This document shows positions 42,473 to 52,900 of a stretch of 64,000 bases of DNA, in pieces. The DNA lies in NCBI GenBank assembly GCA_033391075.1, contig JAWPMV010000001.1, forward strand, positions 3,224,001 through 3,288,000, read 5' to 3'. Both the position numbers and the translations under genes were made by a program. The notes under the pieces were generated by a model. The model was not told where the DNA came from. It made no database searches and saw nothing but the letters and a program-made list of their open reading frames with translations. Origin of the DNA: Bacteroidia bacterium (lineage in GTDB: Bacteria > Bacteroidota > Bacteroidia > J057). The stretch's first letter is position 1; each line of letters begins with the position of its first letter.

Positions 42473-43312
42473 ATGCTGGGATACTTCCTTGGGCTTAGCA
42501 CTATAGACATACAATACCTCGTAAATTCCTTCCCTCGGGAAAATATCAAGCAAAAATCCACAGATTTTTGCATAAATATTGGCGGACCTGCACTCAATGC
42601 AGCAGCGACTTTTGTTCGACTGGGGGGACAAGCAAAATTCTTCACGGTTGTAGGTTCAAATCCTTTGCGCCCTTTTATTCTGTCTGAAGCCGAAAAATTG
42701 GGAATCGAAATCATCGACCTTTCGCCTGATGAAAAAGAATTACCTATAATGGCCACGGTGATCAGCAATGCACAAAGTGGAGATCGGTCTATCCTCAGAA
42801 ATACAGGAAGGCAGCCTAAACTGGACTTGGAAATACTAAGGACTGCACTTAGGGATACGCCCGATATTGCACTATTGGATGGATTTCATATGGATGGGGC
42901 AATCATATTAGCTGAATATGTAAAAGCTTTGGCTAAACCTATTGTTATGGATGGAGGAAGCTGGAAGCCGCGCAGTCCGGAATTGATTGCACATTCAGAT
43001 ATAGCCATTTGTTCCGCTGATTTCACAACAGCTGATATGCCCGTTTTTGAATACCTGAAAGCTCAAGGGGTTAACTACAGGGCAATAAGTCGAGGAGCCA
43101 AGCCTATTTTATTTGAAGAGGGAAGTCAGAAAGGTGAGATAGAAGTAACTCAGGTAAAAGCGATTGATAGCTTAGGAGCAGGAGATATCCTTCATGGAGC
43201 TTTTGCCTATTATTTTGCCAGGGGAGATAGTTTTCAGTTGGCATTAGAAAAAGCAGCTGGAGTTGCCAGCATGAGCACCAGTTGGTTTGGGACCAGATTT
43301 CCTAATCAATAA
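42473..43312 (+). CDS. PfkB-family carbohydrate/nucleoside kinase
   Basis: A 279-residue ribokinase-fold protein. [18 protein letters not shown] (GG hinge) is near residue 40 and the C-terminal catalytic motif [17 protein letters not shown] contains the GAGD with the base Asp. [11 protein letters not shown] lies in the middle. Members phosphorylate sugars or nucleosides; the specific substrate is not deducible. The last 11 bp overlap the converging yidD gene. Confidence 0.88.
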   Translation: MLGYFLGLSTIDIQYLVNSFPRENIKQKSTDFCINIGGPALNAAATFVRLGGQAKFFTVVGSNPLRPFILSEAEKLGIEIIDLSPDEKELPIMATVISNAQSGDRSILRNTGRQPKLDLEILRTALRDTPDIALLDGFHMDGAIILAEYVKALAKPIVMDGGSWKPRSPELIAHSDIAICSADFTTADMPVFEYLKAQGVNYRAISRGAKPILFEEGSQKGEIEVTQVKAIDSLGAGDILHGAFAYYFARGDSFQLALEKAAGVASMSTSWFGTRFPNQ

Positions 43313-43565
43313 GTTCAGATTCATCCCATTGATTTTCCGTTCCCGGCACAGGATCATAGCCAGAACCTCCCCAGGGATGACAGGAGCTGATGCGTTTGAT
43401 GGCTAAGGCGCCTCCCTTAAAAGGACCGTGCAACTGTATAGCTTCTTTCGCATAATGGCTACAAGTGGGAGTATATCTACAGCTAGGGGGAAATAAAGGA
43501 GAGATGACGTATTGATAAAATTTAATCAATAGTAAAAAGAATCCACCTATCAATGTTCGAAGCAT
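43302..43565 (-). CDS. yidD: Membrane protein insertion efficiency factor YidD
   Basis: 87 residues from the ATG at 43565. The family signature is complete: [28 protein letters not shown], cited by its core [12 protein letters not shown], then [17 protein letters not shown]. YidD helps YidC insert membrane proteins. It is away from the rnpA-yidC locus here. A TATCTTTG box (43569-43576) lies only 3 nt upstream of the ATG. Confidence 0.93.
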   Translation of the reverse strand: MLRTLIGGFFLLLIKFYQYVISPLFPPSCRYTPTCSHYAKEAIQLHGPFKGGALAIKRISSCHPWGGSGYDPVPGTENQWDESELID

Positions 43566-43568
43566 ACA

Positions 43569-43576
43569 CAAAGATA
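43569..43576 (-). promoter_or_regulatory. -7 box immediately upstream of yidD
   Basis: On the minus strand TATCTTTG ends 3 nt before the yidD ATG (43563-43565), so the transcript would begin at or next to the start codon. Confidence 0.45.
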
Positions 43577-43632
43577 CGGATTCGGCTCCATTTGTTTCAG
43601 GATTTGTATCTTTATTGTCTTAATATCTCCTT

Positions 43633-44952
43633 ATGATTCTTAATACTACGACTCGATTTCTCCTATTATCCTTTTTTTGTATTTCCCTTTCCCCTTTAAC
43701 TTCTTATTCCCAGGAAATCAAAAATGTTCTCCTTGATAATACGGGTTTACTCTATCAACCTTGTGAACCCAGCATCGCCATCAATCCCAAAAATCCTGAC
43801 AATATTGTAGGTGGTGCCATACTCAATAAGGTTTATTACACAATGGATGGAGGAAAGAATTGGGAAACCGGCAAATTGAGATCAAGCTATGGGGTTTTTG
43901 GAGACCCTTGTATCATTGCCGATAAGAAAGGCAATTTTTATTATTTCCACCTTTCAGATCCGGATCAAAAAGGTTGGTTTAGCGACAAACTACTTGACAG
44001 GATCGTAGGGCAAAGATCCAGAGATGGAGGAAAAAGCTGGGACAATGGATCTTTTATGGGCGAAAGACATCCCAAAGATCAGGACAAAGAATGGGCCATT
44101 GCCAATCCCAAAAACGGACATCTTTATGTAACATGGACCCAATTTGATGCTTATGATAGCAAAGATCCTCAGGACAAGAGTAATATCCTTTTTTCCTATT
44201 CCAAAAATAAAGGCAAGAGCTGGAGTGAGGCGGTCCGGATCAATCAAATTTCCGGGGATTGTATTGACGACGATGGGACAACCGAAGGAGCAGTGCCAGC
44301 GGTTGGGCCTAAAGGGGAAATTTATGTAGCCTGGTCCCTGAATGAAAAAATATATTTTGACAGAAGTCTTGATAAAGGCAGAACCTGGATGGAAGAAGAC
44401 AAAGTGATAACAGAACAGCCTGGCGGTTGGACCATTGACATTCCCGGCTTAAATCGCTCCAATGGCATGCCTATTCTACTTTGTGATGTGAGTAAAACTG
44501 ATACCCGAGGCAATCTCTATGTAAACTGGGCTGACCAAAGAAATGGAGAAGACGATACAGACATTTGGGTCAGTAAATCCACAGATGGCGGAGATAGCTG
44601 GTCCGCTCCTAAAAGAGTAAATGATGATGGAGCAGGCAAACAACAATTTCTCAGCTGGATGACTATTGACCAAACGACGGGTTATCTCTATACAGTATTT
44701 TATGACAGAAGGAATCATGCAGGTCTGGAAACGGACGTATATATCGCCTATTCTACTGATGGGGGCGAAAGTTTTACCAATGTGAAAATCAGCGAAAGTC
44801 CCTTCACACCCGGAAGAGCTCCCTTCTTCGGAGATTATAATAATATCTCCGCTCATGCCGGAAGAATTTGTCCGATATGGACCCGGGAAGAAAATGCAAA
44901 AACCAGCGTCTGGACAGCGGTTATTTCTGAAAGTGATCTGGGAATCAAATAA
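43633..44952 (+). CDS. Secreted sialidase-like Asp-box (BNR) protein
   Basis: A 439-residue protein with signal peptide FLLLSFFCISLSPLTSYSQ and a six-bladed sialidase-type propeller: Asp-boxes TMDGGKNWET, SRDGGKSWDN, SLDKGRTWME, STDGGDSWSA, STDGGESFTN. The arginine triad of true sialidases is not obvious, so exo-alpha-sialidase activity is uncertain. No sorting domain is present. Its stop is 3 nt from that of the converging nuclease gene. Confidence 0.8.
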   Translation: MILNTTTRFLLLSFFCISLSPLTSYSQEIKNVLLDNTGLLYQPCEPSIAINPKNPDNIVGGAILNKVYYTMDGGKNWETGKLRSSYGVFGDPCIIADKKGNFYYFHLSDPDQKGWFSDKLLDRIVGQRSRDGGKSWDNGSFMGERHPKDQDKEWAIANPKNGHLYVTWTQFDAYDSKDPQDKSNILFSYSKNKGKSWSEAVRINQISGDCIDDDGTTEGAVPAVGPKGEIYVAWSLNEKIYFDRSLDKGRTWMEEDKVITEQPGGWTIDIPGLNRSNGMPILLCDVSKTDTRGNLYVNWADQRNGEDDTDIWVSKSTDGGDSWSAPKRVNDDGAGKQQFLSWMTIDQTTGYLYTVFYDRRNHAGLETDVYIAYSTDGGESFTNVKISESPFTPGRAPFFGDYNNISAHAGRICPIWTREENAKTSVWTAVISESDLGIK

Positions 44953-44955
44953 ATG

Positions 44956-46212
44956 CTATCGCTTCAGGACCTTTTCAGACAGAAAGCGACCAGAAGAATC
45001 CTCAATTTTCAAAATATAAAGGCCACTTTCTAATTGGGACATTGGGAGTTCCAGCCTTTGAGTTTGGGAACTAATATCTCTTTGCCATACTTTTTGCCCC
45101 AGCATGTTCTGCAAGCTAAGGTTGAAGTCTTCTTGCTGAATTTGGGTATACAAAAAATCGATGGTCAGATTGTCAGCTACCGGATTGGGAGCCAGGTTCA
45201 TTCTAAGTCCGGGTATGCGTAAATCTCTGTCTGTAGAAACGACAGTAGAAGCTACCAAATCGGCAATTACAGGTAGATGGTCGGACATGAGGATAAGGGC
45301 CGTACACACGCTGAAAGGCACCTCAGAATTCCCCTGACACTGTAGAGACTGATTATAAGGATTGGAATCATTGCCAAAAGCAGTATAGCTGGCGTTTTCC
45401 AATTGGAGGTCCGAATTTGCATTGACCAGTTCGGAACTAAACAGCATCATATCAAAGCGATCATCCATACCTCCTGCTGATCCACAATCCTGGCTGGTTG
45501 TACGGGTAGACTGTGTATAAAAGGCTGCTCCACCAGCGCCTCCCCAACCAACCGTCGAAATCACATCGACCAGACTTAGTGCGGCATTGCTATTGTTAGT
45601 CATGGTTTGGTAGGCCGTTTCACTCGGACGATAGATATTAAAATCTCCCATGACCACTACTCCATCGCCATTGGCATTTTGGTCAATCCAGTTCATCACC
45701 AGATTTGCTGCCACCGCTCTGCTATTCGCAGAACTGCTTTCATCAGTCGCTTTAAAGTGTCCTACTATACAATAGAAAAAGAGGGAATCATTTCCATTTA
45801 TACCACTCCCCTTCACAAATAATCGATAGGCATTGATATCGCGCAGACTATAAGGAATGACCGATTCAGAGATCAACTCAAGCTTATCTTCATTGTAGAA
45901 AAGTTGATTGACAATACTTGAATTTGCCTGATTCGTAATACTAGCCCTTTTAATAGCGTTTGTATATCCAAAGGAACGGGAAACAATTCCGTTGCTGAAA
46001 ATAGGATTTGGATTTATCTCATTAACCGTAAATACATCCGGTCGTGCTTCTTCCAGGATTGTTTCCAGCCAGGCATATTTGCTCAACACATCAACATTGC
46101 CACAGTTATTACCAAAATTGAGCAAATTATAATGCATCATTTTGATTCTCTGTTGAGCAGGAAGCGTGCTGGAAAGAAGGAGGAAGGACAAAAAAACCAG
46201 GAGTATGCGCAT
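44956..46212 (-). CDS. Secreted endonuclease/exonuclease/phosphatase-family protein with T9SS type A domain
   Basis: A 418-residue exported protein: signal peptide MRILLVFLSFLLLSSTLPAQ, an EEP domain (about 22-320) with MHYNLLNFGN, VFTVNEINPN (metal Glu), VMGDFNIYRPSE (GDFN) and LMSDHLPVIADL (SDH), then a C-terminal sorting domain (LAPNPVADNLTIDF ... LESGLYILKIEDSSG ... LSEKVLKR). The active-site order matches DNase I-like nucleases and phosphodiesterases. It probably degrades extracellular DNA or phosphoesters after T9SS export. Confidence 0.88.
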   Translation of the reverse strand: MRILLVFLSFLLLSSTLPAQQRIKMMHYNLLNFGNNCGNVDVLSKYAWLETILEEARPDVFTVNEINPNPIFSNGIVSRSFGYTNAIKRASITNQANSSIVNQLFYNEDKLELISESVIPYSLRDINAYRLFVKGSGINGNDSLFFYCIVGHFKATDESSSANSRAVAANLVMNWIDQNANGDGVVVMGDFNIYRPSETAYQTMTNNSNAALSLVDVISTVGWGGAGGAAFYTQSTRTTSQDCGSAGGMDDRFDMMLFSSELVNANSDLQLENASYTAFGNDSNPYNQSLQCQGNSEVPFSVCTALILMSDHLPVIADLVASTVVSTDRDLRIPGLRMNLAPNPVADNLTIDFLYTQIQQEDFNLSLQNMLGQKVWQRDISSQTQRLELPMSQLESGLYILKIEDSSGRFLSEKVLKR

Positions 46213-46242
46213 GTAAATTTTTGGTTAATGATCTTGAGAAGC

Positions 46243-46250
46243 CAAAAATA
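46243..46250 (-). promoter_or_regulatory. -7 box for the EEP nuclease gene
   Basis: On the minus strand TATTTTTG matches TAnnTTTG, 30 nt upstream of the ATG at 46212, within a divergent gap shared with the WG-repeat gene. Confidence 0.4.
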
Positions 46251-46306
46251 CAAATCCTAAAAGTTTTGTATCTATGTAAGCGAAATATTTTACAGAATAA
46301 TTCATC

Positions 46307-46963
46307 ATGATGAAGCCAAAACTTCCTGAATCCACGATCTTTTCTTTCTTCCTCCTCTTATTCATTTCCTTTGGGAATATCAGCCTTCTGGATGCACAGC
46401 CAGAAAAGGATCCCAATAAATTTCCTGTAGGAATTGCCGAGGGGAGTTATGATCGGGTTTATCCTTTATCTGAAAATCTCTCACGTGTCAAAAAAGGAGT
46501 AAAATTTGGATTTGTAAATCAAGAGGGAACCCTGGTTATCAGTCTGATTTTTGATAAAGCGGCTGACTTTTCCATGGAAAGAGCCCGTGTTAGCCTCAAT
46601 GAAAAAAGTGGCTTTATCGACAAAAGTGGCGAGGTAGTTATTCCGATGATGTACGACAGGTGCTGGAGTTTTACAGAAGGATTAGCAAAAGTTAAATTGA
46701 ATGATAAGTATGGCTTCCTAAATCCTGAAGGCGAGCCGATAATTCCCATTGAGCACGATGAAGCTCAGCCCCCTTCCGAAAAAATGGTTCTGGTCAGGCT
46801 TGGGACGAAGTATGGATTCTATAGCAATGAGGGTCAATTGAGTATTCCCCTTAATTTTGATGAGGCCTATTCCTTCTTTGCAGGTAAAGCACGAGTCAGA
46901 ATGGGAAATGACTGGTTTTATATCGACAAAGGAGGGAGATGTATAGAAGATTGCAAGAACTAA
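46307..46963 (+). CDS. WG-repeat protein, exported
   Basis: A 218-residue protein with an N-terminal signal (FSFFLLLFISFGNISLLDAQ) and four to five WG-type beta repeats of about 35 residues: KFGFVNQEGTLVI, KSGFIDKSGEVVIP, KYGFLNPEGEPIIP, KYGFYSNEGQLSIP, then FYIDKGG. WG repeats occur in many bacterial surface or periplasmic proteins; their function is poorly known. Monocistronic as far as visible. Confidence 0.85.
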   Translation: MMKPKLPESTIFSFFLLLFISFGNISLLDAQPEKDPNKFPVGIAEGSYDRVYPLSENLSRVKKGVKFGFVNQEGTLVISLIFDKAADFSMERARVSLNEKSGFIDKSGEVVIPMMYDRCWSFTEGLAKVKLNDKYGFLNPEGEPIIPIEHDEAQPPSEKMVLVRLGTKYGFYSNEGQLSIPLNFDEAYSFFAGKARVRMGNDWFYIDKGGRCIEDCKN

Positions 46964-47029
46964 GCGTGATTTCCAACTCCCGGAATTCCTTGCTGTCCTT
47001 TCTTTGAAAGCCTGTCAATTACTCCCCTT

Positions 47030-48124
47030 ATGGAAAGCAAAACTGAAAGCCTGAATATAAAATGCCCGAATTGTGGTTCTCCTCATGTTGCCTTTAGTGC
47101 GGAGCATCAGGCGCTTCATTGCGAATATTGTGAATTCAGCAAACATCTCCCGAAAGGGAATGATGAAATTGTCGAACGCCCCCTTTCAGCTTCCTATCAT
47201 GCTGAGGATAGTCCTACCGGTCTTCATGTGAATGCCAAAGAAATTCACTGTGAAAACTGCGGATCGGACACCATGATTTCTCGTGAGCAGGTAAATCTTT
47301 CCTGCCCTTTTTGTGGTTCTAATCATGTCAATGAGCAGGCCATGAGCCAGAGGATCATAGAACCCTCAGGAGTTTTGCCTTTTAGCGTACCAGAGGATGA
47401 GGCCAAATCAAAATTTGAGAAATGGATAGGCTCAGGCTGGTTTAGTCCCTCCAATCTTTCCAAAAAAGCCCAAATCGATTCCATAAAAGGCGTCTACCTA
47501 CCCTTTTGGACTTTCGATGCTTTCACAGAATCAAGTTGGAAAGCAGAAGCAGGCTATTATTACTTTGTCCAGAAAAAAGTAAGGGGGCCCAATGGTCAAA
47601 TACAAACGAAGACAGTACGCAAAGTAAGATGGGAAGCTGCAAGCGGTTATTTTGATCACTTCTTTGACGACACCTTGATTTGTGCTTCTCATGGAGTGGG
47701 TCAAAAGTTGGTAGATCAAATACTTCCCTATCACTTAAGTCAGGTAGTAAACTTTGACAATCGATATCTCCTCGGCTGGGATACCGAATTGTACCAGAAA
47801 AATTTGCAGGAAGGCTATGAAGTGGCTGATCAGAAAATGGATAATTTCATCCGAAGCGCCTGTGCAAGTCAGATACCGGGAGATACCTATCGAGGCCTCA
47901 GGGTGCGCACGGAAAAACACCGCCATACCTTCAAACACCTTTTATTGCCTCTTTGGATTGCGGGATACACCTATAAAGGCAAGGTTTTTCAATTCATCGT
48001 AAATGGCCAAAGTGGAAAAATTTCTGGCAAAAAACCCGTGTCTTGGGTAAAAATCACACTTTTAGTGATCCTCATTGCAATAATTGTCGCTGTAATCGTT
48101 TATTTTTCAGGGGCACAGTTTTAA
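47030..48124 (+). CDS. Zinc-ribbon protein with C-terminal membrane helix
   Basis: A 364-residue protein with two N-terminal zinc ribbons: CPNCGSPHVAF...HCEYC (about 10-36) and CENCGSDTMIS...SCPFCGS (about 75-100). A long middle domain (GVYLPFWTFDAFTESSWKAE, AGYYYFVQKKV) and one membrane helix at the end (ITLLVILIAIIVAVIVYF) follow. It resembles TFIIB-type zinc ribbon proteins often annotated as PriA-like helicases, but it has no helicase motifs. Function unknown; a membrane-bound adaptor is a possible reading. Confidence 0.75.
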   Translation: MESKTESLNIKCPNCGSPHVAFSAEHQALHCEYCEFSKHLPKGNDEIVERPLSASYHAEDSPTGLHVNAKEIHCENCGSDTMISREQVNLSCPFCGSNHVNEQAMSQRIIEPSGVLPFSVPEDEAKSKFEKWIGSGWFSPSNLSKKAQIDSIKGVYLPFWTFDAFTESSWKAEAGYYYFVQKKVRGPNGQIQTKTVRKVRWEAASGYFDHFFDDTLICASHGVGQKLVDQILPYHLSQVVNFDNRYLLGWDTELYQKNLQEGYEVADQKMDNFIRSACASQIPGDTYRGLRVRTEKHRHTFKHLLLPLWIAGYTYKGKVFQFIVNGQSGKISGKKPVSWVKITLLVILIAIIVAVIVYFSGAQF

Positions 48125-48162
48125 CATGCGTATACCCAATTAGCATCTGTGTCTTGTAAAGG

Positions 48163-48186
48163 TTTCAAATTTGTAATAATTTGAAA
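48163..48186. other. AT-rich hairpin upstream of the sensor kinase gene
   Basis: A 9-bp stem TTTCAAATT / AATTTGAAA with loop TGTAAT ends 22 nt before the kinase ATG. No T-run follows. It may be an operator or a leader structure. Confidence 0.35.
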
Positions 48187-48208
48187 TGAGTCACCCTGAA
48201 CAGAGCAT

Positions 48209-49975
48209 ATGTGGTTTACCAAGAAAAGTGAGGTTATTACTGCTGCAGATTTTAGTCTGAATGTAGGAAGAATGTTATTAGGTGCTTTCCCCATCATCCT
48301 CCTGGGGATACGTCTGGCCCATCCGAAGGAATTTGAATTAAACATCATCAATGACATAAGTGCCTACACCATCGGTATTTACTGTTGGGGGGTTTTGCTT
48401 TTATCCTTCTTGATCGATTGGGTGAGAGAGAATATTTATTCTATGGTGATCATGGCGATTGCCCTGATTGGCTTTGATTATCTCTACAATCTCTACCTGA
48501 CTCAGTTCTCACTTTATGCCCGTACGGGCCTCATGTTGATGATTGCAGTGACTATGTGGTATTTCAATGACCGCATTCATGTGCTCATTTTCATGTTTGT
48601 ATTTCTGCTCCTGATTGTTCTGACTGCCTTTCTGACTCCTCCACAGGGAGTAATCGATATAGAGATCATCAAATTCATCGCTCGCTACGTCCTGCTTTGT
48701 ACGGTCATTTACTTGATTGTTGGATCTCATATTCATACCCTCAATCGTTTGGTGCATCAGAGCCAGGAAAACAGGCAAATGATGATTAATCTCAATGAAG
48801 GAGTCTGGCAAGTAGATAATAAAGGGACTATCAGATTTGTCAACAATATGATCTGCAAGATGCTCGGCTATAAAAATAGCGAGTTGGTAGATGTGATGAA
48901 TGTCTTGGAAATGGTTGCCCAGGAGGATAAAGAACTCCTGGACGAAAAACTCCTTGAACGCAAGCAAGGTATCTCCGGCACATACGATATTCGTATGGTT
49001 CGCAAAGATGGATCTATCATCTGGATGCAAATCAGTGCTACCCCTATCTTTGATAAAAATGAATTTGTCGTAGGATCGACTTCTATCGCGATCGATATCA
49101 CTGATAAAAAGGCTGGCGAACTGGAACTGGACAATTATTCCAATGCCTTAAAATACACCAATAAAGAATTGTCGATCAAAAATGCCGAGCTAGAGCAATT
49201 TGCCAGTATGGCTGCGACAGATCTTCGCTTTCCCCTCGAAAAAATAGAACAGGCATCCGTGATTCTTCGACATCTTCAGGATAAGCCAGATCCTTTGGCT
49301 GATGAATACATGGATGAGATCACAAACAGAAGTAAACAGATGCGTGATCTGATTGATGCACTCAATATCTATTCTTCCTCGGGCGCTGATAAAATGCAGG
49401 CCCAATCTGTAGACCTGAATGAAGTCATAAAAGAAGTGGAGAGTAATCTGGCTGATAATTTCGAGGCCTATAACGTTCAGTTGCATTATGATCAATTGCC
49501 TACCCTCAATGCGGACCGTATTCAAATGATCCGCCTCTTCAAAAATATCATCGACAATTCCGTAACATACAGAGGGGAAAAACCACCGGAAATAAACATT
49601 TCCCACACCCTTGATATAGAGAAGAAGCAACACATATTTGCCTTCGAAGACAATGGTGCGGGTATCAAACGTGAAGACTACGATAAAATCTTCATGATCT
49701 TCCAAAAAGACTCAGAAACAGACCAAAATATTGGAATGGGATTGGCCATTAGTAAAAAGATTGCCCTCAATCACAATGGCAGGCTCTGGTTTACCTCAAA
49801 TGTAGGCAAGGGTACTACCTTTTATTTGAGTCTTCCCTGTACGTCTGAGGAAAGATGCCCTGAAACGGGAAAACTACTTAGTGAAGTAGAGAGAGAAAAG
49901 CAGCTTGCCTCCCAAAATGGCAATGGTGTAAAAAAAGAGACCAAAGCAAAATTGAGTGAGGAAGCCGTAGATTAA
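48209..49975 (+). CDS. Membrane PAS-domain sensor kinase homolog lacking the phosphoacceptor His
   Basis: 588 residues: six hydrophobic segments (about 15-180), a PAS/PAC domain (about 190-305, NLNEGVWQVDNKGTIRFVNN; STSIAIDITDKK), a short coiled coil, a HisKA-like helix pair and a HATPase domain. The H-box, normally SHDL, reads FASMAATDLRFPLEKI, with Thr at residue 337 where His is phosphorylated. ATP-binding boxes are kept: NIIDNSVTY (N), EDNGAGIKRED (G1), GMGLAISKKI (G2). So it may bind ATP but cannot autophosphorylate on His in the usual way. No response regulator adjoins. Confidence 0.85.
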   Translation: MWFTKKSEVITAADFSLNVGRMLLGAFPIILLGIRLAHPKEFELNIINDISAYTIGIYCWGVLLLSFLIDWVRENIYSMVIMAIALIGFDYLYNLYLTQFSLYARTGLMLMIAVTMWYFNDRIHVLIFMFVFLLLIVLTAFLTPPQGVIDIEIIKFIARYVLLCTVIYLIVGSHIHTLNRLVHQSQENRQMMINLNEGVWQVDNKGTIRFVNNMICKMLGYKNSELVDVMNVLEMVAQEDKELLDEKLLERKQGISGTYDIRMVRKDGSIIWMQISATPIFDKNEFVVGSTSIAIDITDKKAGELELDNYSNALKYTNKELSIKNAELEQFASMAATDLRFPLEKIEQASVILRHLQDKPDPLADEYMDEITNRSKQMRDLIDALNIYSSSGADKMQAQSVDLNEVIKEVESNLADNFEAYNVQLHYDQLPTLNADRIQMIRLFKNIIDNSVTYRGEKPPEINISHTLDIEKKQHIFAFEDNGAGIKREDYDKIFMIFQKDSETDQNIGMGLAISKKIALNHNGRLWFTSNVGKGTTFYLSLPCTSEERCPETGKLLSEVEREKQLASQNGNGVKKETKAKLSEEAVD

Positions 49976-52900
49976 AGCTGTTCGCTCTCCTGCAATTTGT
50001 GGGTTTCAAATACAAAATCATACAATTCCTGCATCAGGATCATCACCTTTTTGATCCTTGACACATCCTGATAGATCATGTATAAATGTTTGGGAGTTTG
50101 TTTGATTTTTACCCGTGCCGTAAAGGTTTGTACATATTCCAGTACTCTACCAAATTCAGGACTTTGATAAAAGCTGGATTCCTGATTGTTGATAAAATAC
50201 AAGCGCAAACTATTGGCTTTTAAGCCTACCCGTTCTATTCCCATCTGCTTGGCCAATTCTCGAATCCGGGTTGCATCAAAGAGTCCCATTACCTGAATGG
50301 GCATAGGACCAAATCGATCTATCAATTCAACTTGTATTCCTCGTAGCGTTTCTTCAGAGTCTGCCCCTGCAATCCGTCGGTAGAATTTCAAGCGTTCGGG
50401 TATGCTTGGTAAATAGGATTCTGGAATTCGAATATCCAGATCAAGGTCTATTTTACAATCCTCCACAAAGACTTTCTTCCGATGAGTCAATTCTTCCTCA
50501 AACATATCCGAGAAGTGCTCCTCTTTTAGTTCCCGCACAGCCTCATCCAGAATCTTGTGATACATATCATAGCCGATCTCTGCTACGAATCCGCTCTGTT
50601 CGGGCCCCAGGAGGTCTCCTGCACCCCGAATATCCAAATCCCTTAGCGCAATATGAAAACCACTTCCGAGCTCAGAGAACTCCTCCATGGCCCTCAGGCG
50701 CTTTCGTGCATCCTGGGTCAATGAGATCTCCGGAGGTGCCAGCAAATAGCAGAAGGCTTTTCTATTGGAACGACCTACCCTACCTCTCATTTGGTGAAGA
50801 TCAGCGAGGCCGTATTTATTGGCTTCATTGATGATGATGGTATTGGCATTAGGTATATCAAGACCAGATTCGATAATGGTAGTTGCCACCAGTACATCAA
50901 ATCCTCCTTCTATAAAACTGGCCATTCGGTTTTCCAGTTCCTGGCCCGTCATCTGACCATGCCCTACCTTCACCCGGGCATCTGGCACCAATTTCTTAAG
51001 GGAACCCGCTACCTCTTCTATATCTTTCACTCTAGGGTGGATGAAAAAGACCTGTCCTCCCCTTTTCAATTCATAACTGATCGCATCTCTCAAAATGGTT
51101 TGAGAAAAAGTAGTCAGAACCGTCTCTATAGGTTGTCGATTTGGTGGTGGAGTTCCTATAACTGAAAGATCCCGAATACCAGCAAGTGAAAACTGAAGGG
51201 TCCGTGGAATAGGTGTTGCGGTAAGGGTCAGGGTATCCACACCGGTTTTCAGCACCTTGAGCTTATCCTTTACATTTACCCCAAAACGCTGCTCCTCATC
51301 AATGATCAAAAGTCCCAGTTCTTTAAACTTTACATCTTTAGAGACCAAACGATGAGTTCCGATCAGCACATCTACCTTACCAGAAGCAACATTGGCCAGG
51401 GTCTCTTTGATTTGCTTTGTGCTTTTAAATCGATTGACATAGTCAACCGTAATCGGCATATCCTTGAGTCGATTAGAGAAGGTACGGAAATGTTGCAGGG
51501 CCAAAATAGTTGTTGGGACCAAGACGGCTATTTGCTTTCCATCTACCGCAGCTTTGCAGGCTGCACGTATTGCAATTTCTGTTTTCCCAAATCCTACATC
51601 CCCACATACCAGTCGGTCCATAGGGTGCGGTGCCTCCATATCAACTTTTACATCTTCTGTAGTTTTTACCTGATCCGGCGTATCCTCATACATAAATGAG
51701 GCCTCCAATTCCTGCTGGATATAGGTGTCTTTGCTATAGGCGAAACCCGGCATAGCCTTACGTTTCGCATACAGAGATACCAAATCAAAAGCCAGCTCTT
51801 TGATGCGTTTTTTGGTCTTGGCTTTTGTTTTGGCCCAGGCAGGAGAACCCAGCTTATTCAGTTTGGGTACAGCTCCTTCTTTCCCGGTATATTTACTGAT
51901 TTTATGGAGGGCATTTACGTTGACGAAAATAGAATCGCCATTCTTGTACATCACTTTAGCAGCTTCCTGCGTATGTTGCCCCATCTGGATCGTATGCAAG
52001 CCCGCAAACTTCCCGATTCCATGATTTACATGAACCACATAATCTCCCGGCTTCAATGATTTGAGTGCTTTCAGGGTAAGTGCCTGAGAACGGACTTTGC
52101 TAGCCTGGCTTTTAAAACGGTGATAGCGGTCAAAAATCTGGTGATCGGTATAACAAGCAATTTCTAATTGTTCATCCTTGAATCCTTCATGGATATCTCC
52201 GATTACCCCATCAAATCGCACTTCCGGATCAACTTCTTCAAAAATTTCTTTGAGTCGCTGAATCTGTTTCTCGTTTTCTGACAGGACATAATTTCTGATA
52301 TCAGATTGGGTATTTTCTTTAAAATGTTTGGCCAGCAATTCAAATTCTTTGTGAAAGGAAGGTTGGGCCTGTCCTTTCCATTCCAAACTGCTTTCTTGAT
52401 CTGGAAAAAATGGATTGCCCCCCAATTCTAAAACGCTTCGACTTTTCAAGTCATTCAGAAAAGCTTCCGGTTTATAGTACACTTCATCCGGTTCAAGACT
52501 CAAGGCTGCACCTCCACTATTTTTCATGAGGGTTTCAAAATTATCCTCTGCTTTCTGATAGAGTCTTTCCAGATCTGCTTCAACAAAAGATATATTTTTT
52601 GTAATAATCAGGGTACTATCAGAAACATAATCCAGGAAGGAAACTTTCTCTTCTGTAAGCAGGCTACGTTGGATATTAGGGATAAGAGAAACTCGTTTTA
52701 CCCTCTCTTCTGATATTTGGCTCACGGGATCGAAAGTCCGGATACTTTCGATTTCCTCTTCATCAAACTCCACTCTATATGGTTTTTCATGGGCAAAGGA
52801 GAAAATATCAATAATCCCACCTCTGACTGCATAATGTCCGGGTTCATAGACATATTCCTCTCTCTCAAATCCATAGGTATCCAGGGTTTCAATGATAAAG

